DNA of 34,829 bases, from positions 12,469 through 47,297 of the forward strand of contig JAJQFT010000038.1 in NCBI GenBank assembly GCA_021200975.1, written 5' to 3'. Within the stretch, counting starts at the first letter, position 1. Each line of letters begins with the position of its first letter. This stretch comes from Bacillota bacterium. Its GTDB lineage: Bacteria; Bacillota; Clostridia; Oscillospirales; Oscillospiraceae. Shown here in pieces: positions 27,497 through 34,829 of this stretch. The position numbers and the translations under genes are program-made. The notes under the pieces were generated by a model. The model saw nothing but the letters and a program-made list of their open reading frames with translations, did not search any database and had not been told where the DNA came from.

Positions 27497-28923
27497 CGGC
27501 TCCTTCTGCGGCTCGCCCGCCGGCGGCGGCGCATTGCCCTGCGGCGCGCGCGCGAAATGGCATACCGCGCCGCCAGCAGCAGCGCAATCAGCAGCACCAG
27601 CGCGCCGAACAGGCCCAGCACCGTGAGCGCGACCGCGAGCAGATTGCTCTCGCTCTGCTCGCCGGAACCCTCCAGCGCCGCCGTGGCATTCTCCTGCTGC
27701 TGCAAAATCTGCTCGCTCACCGGCACGGAATTGACGGCGAAAAGCTCCATCTGTGCCACGCAGGTGCCGCCGTACCACAGCTGCAGGGTGGAGAGGCTGT
27801 CGCCGGCCTCCACCGGCGCGGTGAGCGACTGCGGCTCGTCCGCCCAGACCCAGTTCAGCCGCGACTCGTCGAGGCTGGTCGGCAGCGCGGAGTAGACGCC
27901 CACCAGCGGCGCGGCAGCAACGTCGTTGTCGCCATTCGTGACGTGGTACTGCGTGACCGTCTGCCCGGCGAGGTAGATTTGCCGGAATTCAAAATTGTCG
28001 AATACATAGTCCAGCAGCTCCGAGGTTTCGGTGAAGCTATAGTTGGTATCCAGCCCGAGGCCATCCTCCTCATACAGCTCGTCCGCGCCCATGAGGATGG
28101 TGAGCACGTTCATCCCGTTGCCCTCCGCCGTCGCCACCAGGCAGCGGCCGGCCTGGCTGGTATAGCCGGTTTTGCCGCCGGTCACGCGGCTGTCATAGTA
28201 CTTGGAAACCACGTCCTGACTCATCAGGTAGTTGGTGGTGCGCAGGGTGTACTCCTCGCGGACGTTAGAGGCGGGCAGGACATAGCGCGGCGTGCAGAAC
28301 ATGGTGTAAAAGGTTTCGTTCTCCAGCGCGTATTCCAGAATGCGCAGCAGGTCGCGGGCGGTGGTGTAGCTGCCCTCGTCGTGCAGGCCGGTGGCGTTGG
28401 AATAGTGTGTGCCGGTGCAGCCCAGCTCCTCGGCCTTGGCGTTCATCATCTCGGCGAAGCCCTCCTGCGAGCCGCCCACAGCCTCCGCCAGCACGACGGC
28501 GGCATCGTTGGCCGAGGCGACCATGACGGCATACAGCAGGCTCTCCACCGTGACCACCTCGCCCGCGGACAGCCCCGCGGAGACTGAGCCGACCGGCAGG
28601 AGATTCAGGGCGGACTTGTTGACCGTGACCTCGTCCGACAGGTCGCTGTTTTCCAGCGCGACCAGGCAGGCCATCAGCTTGACCATGCTGGAGGGATAAA
28701 TCGTCGCATCCGCGTTCCAGCTGTAGAGCAGGGTATCGCTGTTGAGGTCATAGGCAATCACAGCGTTGGCGGTGGCCAGCAGGCGGTCGGGCGTGCCGAG
28801 GCTCGACTGCGCCTCCACGCTGTGGCAGCCGCTGGTGACGGAGGCATCCTCCGAGGCCGCGCGCACGCACAGGCACAGCGGCAGCAGGCAGAGGACGAGG
28901 CAAAAAACGCGAAATTTTTTCAT
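27493..28923 (-). CDS. dacF: D-alanyl-D-alanine carboxypeptidase (DacF-type low-molecular-weight PBP)
   Basis: Signal peptide; YPSSMVKLMACLVAL (SxxK), SANDAAV (SxN), KTGYTSQAGRCLVA (KTG); C-terminal TM. Confidence 0.92.
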   Translation of the reverse strand: MKKFRVFCLVLCLLPLCLCVRAASEDASVTSGCHSVEAQSSLGTPDRLLATANAVIAYDLNSDTLLYSWNADATIYPSSMVKLMACLVALENSDLSDEVTVNKSALNLLPVGSVSAGLSAGEVVTVESLLYAVMVASANDAAVVLAEAVGGSQEGFAEMMNAKAEELGCTGTHYSNATGLHDEGSYTTARDLLRILEYALENETFYTMFCTPRYVLPASNVREEYTLRTTNYLMSQDVVSKYYDSRVTGGKTGYTSQAGRCLVATAEGNGMNVLTILMGADELYEEDGLGLDTNYSFTETSELLDYVFDNFEFRQIYLAGQTVTQYHVTNGDNDVAAAPLVGVYSALPTSLDESRLNWVWADEPQSLTAPVEAGDSLSTLQLWYGGTCVAQMELFAVNSVPVSEQILQQQENATAALEGSGEQSESNLLAVALTVLGLFGALVLLIALLLAARYAISRARRRAMRRRRRASRRRSR

Positions 28924-28951
28924 ATTTCTCCTTTTTGGGTAAACACCGGGC

Positions 28952-28980
28952 TTGCCCGGCGGGCGAGAATCGTGTATAAT
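28952..28980 (+). promoter_or_regulatory. Putative promoter of comEA-like gene
   Basis: TTGCCC-N17-TATAAT. Confidence 0.65.
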
Positions 28981-29018
28981 AGAGCTTAGCGGACAGCAGC
29001 GTAGAGAACGTGTATTCT

Positions 29019-29047
29019 ATTGTACCATTTTTTTGCGCGTCCGTCAA
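29019..29047 (-). promoter_or_regulatory. Putative promoter of dacF-udg
   Basis: Minus strand TTGACG-N17-TACAAT. Confidence 0.7.
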
Positions 29048-29065
29048 TGCGGGAGGTGGCCGGAA

Positions 29066-29536
29066 TTGAAAAATAAAGCAATCGTTTTTCTTGCCATCGT
29101 CACCGCAGCCGCCCTCGCCTTTCTTTCCGGGCTGTACGTCGGCCGCAGCTCGACGCACTCGCCCATCCAGCTTGCGGCGGTGAATCAGGGCACAAGCGCC
29201 AGCGCCGCGGCCTACGCGGCGTTCACGCAGGCGGCCGCCGAAACGCAGGCGGTCACCGAGGCGCCGACCGAAGCGGCGACCGAAGCGCCAACCAAGACGG
29301 CCGAAGCGCCGGCCGAAACGGCCGCGCCCACCGAAAGCGCCCGAATCAACATCAATACCGCCACGGCCGAGGAGCTGCAGGCGCTCAGCGGCATCGGGCC
29401 GGTGCTGTCGCAGCGGATTGTGGAGTACCGCGTCGCGCACGGCGCGTTCGCCTCGATCGAGGAGATTTGCAACGTTTCCGGCATTGGCGAGGTAACCTTT
29501 CAAAAGATTGCGGACTACATCACGGTAGGAGGATAA
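29066..29536 (+). CDS. ComEA-like membrane-anchored helix-hairpin-helix protein
   Basis: Likely TTG start after GGGAGGTGG; TM LKNKAIVFLAIVTAAALAFLSGLYVG; T/E/A/P-rich linker; ININTATAEELQALSGIGPVLSQRIVEYRVAHGAFASIEEICNVSGIGEVTFQKIADYI. Confidence 0.88.
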   Translation: MKNKAIVFLAIVTAAALAFLSGLYVGRSSTHSPIQLAAVNQGTSASAAAYAAFTQAAAETQAVTEAPTEAATEAPTKTAEAPAETAAPTESARININTATAEELQALSGIGPVLSQRIVEYRVAHGAFASIEEICNVSGIGEVTFQKIADYITVGG

Positions 29537-29540
29537 GAAC

Positions 29541-30221
29541 ATGAAAATTCTGGTGGTTGACGACGAGGAGCTGCTCGTGAAGGGCATCCGCTTCAACCTG
29601 CAAAACGAGGGCTACGAGGTTCTCACCGGCTTCAGCGGCATGGACGCGCTCCAGCTCGCGCGCGCGGAGAATCCCGACCTGATCGTGCTTGATGTGATGA
29701 TGCCGGAGATGGACGGGCTGACCGCCTGCTCGAAAATCCGGGAGTTTTCCGATGTGCCCATCATTCTGCTCACAGCCAAGGCCGAGGACATGGATAAGCT
29801 CATGGGCTTCGAGCACGGGGCGGACGACTACCTGACGAAGCCCTTCAACATTCTGGAGCTGAAGGCTCGCATCCGCGCGCTGCTGCGCCGCACCCGCGCG
29901 CCGCGCGAGCAGCAGGGCGAGAACGTGCTGACCATCGGCACAATCTCGCTGAATCTCGATTCGCGCAACACCTACCGCAGCGGCGAGCTGGTTGACCTGA
30001 CCGCCAAGGAATTCGACGTGATTGAGTTCCTGATGAAGAATCCCAACCGGGTCTACTCCCGCGAGGTGCTGCTCGACACCATCTGGGCCTACGAGTACCA
30101 CTCCGACATCCGCACGGTGGACGTCTATATCCGCCGCCTGCGCGAGAAGCTGGAGGAAAACCCGGCGGAGCCGGCGTATATCCTGACAAAGTGGGGGGTG
30201 GGTTATTATTTCCGAAAGTAA
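29541..30221 (+). CDS. OmpR/PhoB-family response regulator
   Basis: MKILVVDDEELLVKGIRFNLQNEGYEV; LDVMMPEMDG; winged-helix NRVYSREVLLDTIWAYEYHSDIRTVDVYIRRLREKLEE. Confidence 0.95.
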   Translation: MKILVVDDEELLVKGIRFNLQNEGYEVLTGFSGMDALQLARAENPDLIVLDVMMPEMDGLTACSKIREFSDVPIILLTAKAEDMDKLMGFEHGADDYLTKPFNILELKARIRALLRRTRAPREQQGENVLTIGTISLNLDSRNTYRSGELVDLTAKEFDVIEFLMKNPNRVYSREVLLDTIWAYEYHSDIRTVDVYIRRLREKLEENPAEPAYILTKWGVGYYFRK

Positions 30222-30267
30222 CGATTCCGCCCGCAAGCCCTACGGCAACACGCAGTTCCGCTACGCG

Positions 30268-31641
30268 GTGATTTACGTTTGCATCACAATGGCGGTGCTC
30301 ATCTTCCTGAACTTCTACTGCTCGGATATCAGCCAGCGGCTGTTCTACCGCAGCAAGGAATCCGCTATGCTGGAAAAGTGCCAGCTCGCCGCCGCCGAAA
30401 TCGGCAGCCTCGACGTGCTGAGCAGCTCCACCGTTGCGGCGCTGATTGAGCAGATGGACCCGCTCACCGCCACGCGGCTCGTGGTGACCGACCAGGACGG
30501 CATCACCGTATACGACGACCTCGAGGGCAGCGAGCTGGGCGGCTACTGCCTGCTGCCCGAAATTGTGAGCGCGCTCGAATGCCGCGATGCCTTCTCGTGG
30601 CAGTACCACGCGGGCGCGATGCAGTCCAAGTGCGCCACGCCCATCATCTCCTATGGCAGCGTGATTGGCTGCGTATACATGATGGAATCCGACCCCGACC
30701 AGGGCGCGCTGATCCAGTCGCTGCAAACGAATATCCTCGCCATCACGCTGGTGCTGGAAATTATCGTGACGCTCTTCTCGCTTGGCTACGCACTCGTTTC
30801 CTCGCTGCGCTTCCGGCGGATTTTCGCCTCGATGCGCATCATCCGCAAGGGCGACTACTCCCACAAGGTCGTCATGCGCGGGCACGACGAGCTTGCCGCC
30901 CTCGGCACCGAATTCAACCAGCTCACCGATAAACTGCAGGAATCCGAAAATAAGCGCAGCCAATTCGTATCGGACGCCTCCCACGAGCTGAAAACGCCGC
31001 TCGCCGCCATCAAGCTGCTGACCGACTCCATCCTGCAAAACGATATGGACGAGCAGACCGTGCGCGAATTTGTGGGCGATATCGGCGCGGAGGCCGACCG
31101 CCTGAACCGCATGAGCCAGAAGCTGCTCACCCTCTCGCACACCGAGGGGCAGCGCGGCGGCGACTGCGAGATCGTCTACATGGCGCCCACGGTCGAGCGC
31201 GTTGCGCGGATGCTGCGCACCATCGCGCAGGAGCATCGCATCGAGCTGGTGCTCGACCTTGCCGACGACAGTCCCATCCTCATACTGGAGGACGACCTGT
31301 ACCAGATTGCCTTCAACCTCGTCGAGAACGGCATCAAATACAACGTTCCCGGCGGCAGGCTCCGCATAACGCTGCGCCGGGAGGGGGAAAACGCCCTGCT
31401 CGAGGTGGCCGATACCGGCATGGGCATCCCACCGGAGGCGCTGGAGCACATCTTCGAGCGCTTCTACCGCGTGGACAAGGCGCGCTCGCGCAAGAGCGGC
31501 GGCAGCGGCCTGGGACTGGCGATTGTGAAAAACATGGTCGAGCGCAACCAAGGAACCATTCGGGTCGAGAGCGAGGTCGGCAAGGGCACGACCTTCATCG
31601 TCGCTTTCCCGGCCTTCGATACGGAGGTGGATCGGGTATGA
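30268..31641 (+). CDS. Sensor histidine kinase (HAMP, HisKA, HATPase); true start may lie slightly upstream
   Basis: SDASHELKTPLAAIKLL (H-box), NLVENGIKYN (N-box), VADTGMGIP, GGSGLGLAIVKNMVE; two TM segments flanking an extracytoplasmic domain. Confidence 0.93.
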   Translation: MIYVCITMAVLIFLNFYCSDISQRLFYRSKESAMLEKCQLAAAEIGSLDVLSSSTVAALIEQMDPLTATRLVVTDQDGITVYDDLEGSELGGYCLLPEIVSALECRDAFSWQYHAGAMQSKCATPIISYGSVIGCVYMMESDPDQGALIQSLQTNILAITLVLEIIVTLFSLGYALVSSLRFRRIFASMRIIRKGDYSHKVVMRGHDELAALGTEFNQLTDKLQESENKRSQFVSDASHELKTPLAAIKLLTDSILQNDMDEQTVREFVGDIGAEADRLNRMSQKLLTLSHTEGQRGGDCEIVYMAPTVERVARMLRTIAQEHRIELVLDLADDSPILILEDDLYQIAFNLVENGIKYNVPGGRLRITLRREGENALLEVADTGMGIPPEALEHIFERFYRVDKARSRKSGGSGLGLAIVKNMVERNQGTIRVESEVGKGTTFIVAFPAFDTEVDRV

Positions 31642-32150
31642 AAAGACTGCTTGCCATCGTGCTGCCGCTGTGCCTGCTCGCCTCGCTCTGCGCCTGCGCC
31701 GCGCAGGAGACGGAGCTGAGCGACCCCGTAAGCTTCTACTTCCTGCGCGCGGACGTGAGCTACTCCGAGGCCGGAGAGGTCTTCACGCCCGTAGAGGTGA
31801 GCGCGACCGGGCATACAGGCGACATCGCCTACCTGCTGGGCGAATACCTCGCCCTCGAGCCGGGCGAGGGCGTGAAATCTCCCTTCCCCGCGCAGCTTCA
31901 GCTGCTTTCGCTGGAGATAGGGGAGGAGGGCGTTAGCATCACCGTAAGCGACGAGCTTGCCGCGTGCACAGGCATCGCGCGCAGCCTCGCCTGCGCCTGC
32001 CTGACGCTCACCGCGGCGGAGCTGACAGAGCTCGACACCGTGACCATCCGCACCCCCGGCAGCGAGCAGGCGGAGGCCATCGAAATCACCATGTCGCTCT
32101 CGTCGCTGGAGCTGAGCGACAAGGCCATCGCACAGGAGGACAGCGAATGA
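31638..32150 (+). CDS. Lipoprotein with GerMN-like domain
   Basis: MKRLLAIVLPLCLLASLCACAAQE lipobox; YLLGEYLALEPGEGVKSPFPAQLQLLSLEIGEEGVSITVSDELAA...LACACLTLTAAELTELDTVTIRTPG resembles GerM domains; ATGA overlap with kinase. Confidence 0.75.
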   Translation: MKRLLAIVLPLCLLASLCACAAQETELSDPVSFYFLRADVSYSEAGEVFTPVEVSATGHTGDIAYLLGEYLALEPGEGVKSPFPAQLQLLSLEIGEEGVSITVSDELAACTGIARSLACACLTLTAAELTELDTVTIRTPGSEQAEAIEITMSLSSLELSDKAIAQEDSE

Positions 32151-32902
32151 AATTCTACTCATGGAATGTCAACGGCCTGCGCGCCTGCGTGGGCAAGGGC
32201 TTTCTGGAAGCCCTCGCGGCGGCGGACGCGGACTTCTTCTGCCTGCAGGAAACCAAGCTGCAAGCGGGGCAAATCTCGCTGGATCTGCCCCAATATACCC
32301 AATTTTGGAACTATGCCGAGAAAAAGGGCTATTCCGGCACGGCAATTTTCGCAAAAAAAGAGCCGCTTTCGGCGGCTTACGGCGTGGGCGAGCCCGCGCT
32401 GGACACCGAGGGGCGGCTGCTTACGCTGGAATATGACGACTTTTACATCGTGACCTGCTACACGCCGAACGCCCAGCCGGGGCTGGCGCGCATCGACTTC
32501 CGGCTGCAATGGGAGGCGGCGTTCGCCGATTATCTCGCGGCGCTGGACGCAAGGAAGCCCACCATCGTGTGCGGCGACCTGAACGTGGCGCACGAGGAAA
32601 TCGACCTGCGCCACCCGGCGGCGAACCGGGGAAACGCCGGCTTCTCCGACGCCGAGCGCGGCGCGTTTGACGCGCTCCTGCGCCGGGGCTTTACCGACAG
32701 CTTCCGCTTCCTGTACCCCGAGCGGGCGGGCTGCTACTCGTGGTGGAGCTACCGCGCCCACGCGCGGGAGAGCAACGCGGGCTGGCGCATCGACTACTTT
32801 CTGGTGTCGAACCGGCTCGCGCCCGCCATCCGCGGCGCCGGGATCCACGCAGATATTTTCGGCTCTGATCACTGCCCGGTGAGCTTGGAGCTGGAAATTT
32901 AA
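32147..32902 (+). CDS. Exodeoxyribonuclease III family AP endonuclease
   Basis: MKFYSWNVNGLRACVGKGFLEAL; FFCLQETKLQ; CGDLNVAHEEIDL; WRIDYFLVSNRL; GSDHCPVSLEL. Confidence 0.95.
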   Translation: MKFYSWNVNGLRACVGKGFLEALAAADADFFCLQETKLQAGQISLDLPQYTQFWNYAEKKGYSGTAIFAKKEPLSAAYGVGEPALDTEGRLLTLEYDDFYIVTCYTPNAQPGLARIDFRLQWEAAFADYLAALDARKPTIVCGDLNVAHEEIDLRHPAANRGNAGFSDAERGAFDALLRRGFTDSFRFLYPERAGCYSWWSYRAHARESNAGWRIDYFLVSNRLAPAIRGAGIHADIFGSDHCPVSLELEI

Positions 32903-34008
32903 GCCAATTCCTCGGCAAATTTGGCGATGGCCTCGGCAGCATCGTGAGGGATATGCGCGCGCTGGGCGCGGATCATCTCCTCCGCCACGCCCGGCTGCGC
33001 GAGCCGGTCGAGCGCGTCGAGCACCTGCTCCTCCGGCCGGTCGAGCGCGAGGCTCATGCCGGTCTGGGAAAAATAGGCCATGTTTCGCGTTTCGCAGCCG
33101 GGGATGGGGCTCAGATGCACAAGCGCCGTGCCCGCCACGGCCGCCTCCGTGGAGGATAGGCCGCCCGGCTTCGTCATATACACCGAGGCGCAGCGCAGGA
33201 GCAGGGGCATCCGGTCCGTCGTAGGCAGCACGGTCACGCGGTCGTTGCCGCGGTAGCGCGCCGCCATGCGCGCATACAGCTCCTGCCGGCTGCCGCACAC
33301 GGCAATCAGCGCGAGCTGCGGGTCCGTTTCCATCCGCTGCGCGAGCTTGTGCGCCACCGCCTCCAGGTGGCCGCTGCCCATGCTGCCGCCGCACAGCAGC
33401 ACATAGCGAAGCTCTGGCCTGTAGCCCAGCTCCCGCACGGCCTCCTCACGCGACAGCGGCGAGGAAAAGGCCTTGTCCACCGGGATCCCCAGCGGAAGGA
33501 GCTTCCGCTCCGGGATGCCACGGGCGATGCAGTCGGGAAGGGCGTCGCGGCAGGGCACGATATAATAGTCGCACTCCGTTTCCTCCGTAAAGGGGATGCA
33601 GACATAATCCGTTGAGATAAAAACGGTCGGGGGCAGGGGAAAGTGCTTGCGCTTCAGGCGCGTGAGCATCTCCGCCGGGAAGAGGTGGGTCATGAACACC
33701 ACGTCCGCCGGGTGCGCGCGCAGATAGTCCCCCAGCTGCCGCGCGACATGAAAATTCGCCGCGTACACCGGCGACTTGAGCGGGATTTTCCGCACCTGAT
33801 TGCCCAGGTAGTATACAAAGCCGAATACCTTCGGCGAGGTCTGCACCGTGCGCACATAGGCGCCGCCTACCAGCGCATCCGTGCCCGTGAGGGTATAGGG
33901 GTCGAGGAGCGTGACGCTGTGTCCCCGCTCCTCGAGGGCGCGGCGCAGGGCGAGCGCGGCGGCATTGTGCCCGCCGCCGGTTTTGCACGAAAGAATCAGC
34001 GCTTCCAT
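32899..34008 (-). CDS. MGDG synthase/UgtP-like glycosyltransferase
   Basis: MEALILSCKTGGGHNAAALALRRALEERGHSVTLLDPY (GGGHxxAA); CGGSMGSGHLEAV; MTKPGGLSSTEAAV. Confidence 0.9.
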   Translation of the reverse strand: MEALILSCKTGGGHNAAALALRRALEERGHSVTLLDPYTLTGTDALVGGAYVRTVQTSPKVFGFVYYLGNQVRKIPLKSPVYAANFHVARQLGDYLRAHPADVVFMTHLFPAEMLTRLKRKHFPLPPTVFISTDYVCIPFTEETECDYYIVPCRDALPDCIARGIPERKLLPLGIPVDKAFSSPLSREEAVRELGYRPELRYVLLCGGSMGSGHLEAVAHKLAQRMETDPQLALIAVCGSRQELYARMAARYRGNDRVTVLPTTDRMPLLLRCASVYMTKPGGLSSTEAAVAGTALVHLSPIPGCETRNMAYFSQTGMSLALDRPEEQVLDALDRLAQPGVAEEMIRAQRAHIPHDAAEAIAKFAEELA

Positions 34009-34604
34009 AAAAACGAAACCTCCAGCGCCTGCTTTTCCTCCGGCGCGGTGAGAATGCGGTAGGAAACGATCAGTCCGATGATGCCGAAGCCGGCGAGCAC
34101 GCTCGTGTGGATATGCAGCAGCGGCATGGCGACCAGCACCGCAGCATAGGTGGCGAGCGTGCGATAGCTGTGCGGGCGCACGATGACCACGATGGAGAAG
34201 AAAAGGAAGCTCACCACGAGCAGCAGCAGCGGCTGCGAATAGGGCAGCAGCCCCAGCAGCACGCCAAAGGTAACCGCGATGCCCTTACCGCCGTGCAGGC
34301 GGAAATAGCAGGGGAAGGCGTGCCCCAGCACGGGCGCCGCCAGCACCGGGATCAGGCAGGCGTCCATACTCTGCGCGGCGCGCAGGTACAGCGCCACCGG
34401 CAGCGCGCCCTTGAAAACGTCGCCCGCAAGCGTGAACAATCCGCAGGCCAGCCCGCCCCGGGCAAAGGCGTTGGCCGCGCCGGGATTTTGGTCGGGGCTT
34501 TCGGCAATCATTCCCTCGCAGCGAAACAGGCGCTGCGCCAGCCGCGCATAGAGAATGCTTCCGCCAAAATAGCCGAGAAGGGAATATAACAGGCAGCGAA
34601 GCAT
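33996..34604 (-). CDS. plsY: Glycerol-3-phosphate acyltransferase PlsY
   Basis: MLRCLLYSLLGYFGGSILYARL; SPDQNPGAANAFARGG; GDVFKGALPV; LGHAFPCYFRLHGGKGIAVTFG. Confidence 0.93.
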   Translation of the reverse strand: MLRCLLYSLLGYFGGSILYARLAQRLFRCEGMIAESPDQNPGAANAFARGGLACGLFTLAGDVFKGALPVALYLRAAQSMDACLIPVLAAPVLGHAFPCYFRLHGGKGIAVTFGVLLGLLPYSQPLLLLVVSFLFFSIVVIVRPHSYRTLATYAAVLVAMPLLHIHTSVLAGFGIIGLIVSYRILTAPEEKQALEVSFLWKR

Positions 34605-34648
34605 ACGATTTCTCCCAAATAATGCACGAAATTGTAACAAAATATCCA

Positions 34649-34677
34649 TTGACAATGCTTCCGGCGCAGAATATACT
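34649..34677 (+). promoter_or_regulatory. Putative rightward promoter at right edge
   Basis: TTGACA-N17-TATACT on plus strand. Confidence 0.6.
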
Positions 34678-34720
34678 TAAAGGTAAAGAACTCCGCGCGG
34701 TGCATTGCCCACACGCCTAT

Positions 34721-34749
34721 ACAATACCATTTTTCGAGCAATTTGTCAA
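34721..34749 (-). promoter_or_regulatory. Putative leftward promoter for plsY-glycosyltransferase
   Basis: Minus strand TTGACA-N17-TATTGT. Confidence 0.6.
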
Positions 34750-34829
34750 GACAGGCGCAAGGCAAATCGGTAAGGCCTTGTAGCGTTACAATAGATGTGA
34801 GACCAAGGTATAGAAAAAAGCGATTGAGT

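Noticed and set aside
29845-31551. 568-aa minus-strand ORF opposite the histidine kinase
   Set aside because: Shadow ORF of a response regulator/histidine kinase pair.

Overview
Chromosomal window from a high-GC, low-conservation-of-reference Firmicute (Oscillospiraceae/Clostridia-like by gene content; inference only). Left to right: a minus-strand aromatic biosynthesis operon (aroF-tyrA-aroB-aroA, aroA cut by the left edge); a ~500-bp intergenic region with three adjacent DnaA-box-like sites and a perfect CIRCE operator; the heat-shock operon hrcA-grpE-dnaK-dnaJ with a dCMP deaminase gene behind it; an mglBAC-type sugar ABC transporter plus a small membrane ORF; an unusual compact cassette (HPr-kinase-like P-loop protein, PqqD-like protein, S26-like peptidase, ABC exporter, secreted coiled-coil protein); a membrane/zinc-ribbon protein; a divergent type IIA topoisomerase pair; YitT, an RsmJ-like methyltransferase and galE; udg-dacF (minus); a ComEA-like protein; a two-component system with a GerMN-like lipoprotein and exoA; and a minus-strand glycosyltransferase-plsY pair. 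The strongest new observation is an 18-codon leader peptide, MAYAVSFCFYYYSFFFAK, in front of aroF. It has a strong Shine-Dalgarno, an upstream promoter, and mutually exclusive downstream RNA stems ending in a terminator, so it looks like a Phe/Tyr transcription attenuator for the aro operon. The second is the HprK-like/PqqD/S26/ABC cassette, which has RiPP-like components but no visible maturase or precursor. All product names come from reading translated motifs; no searches were run.
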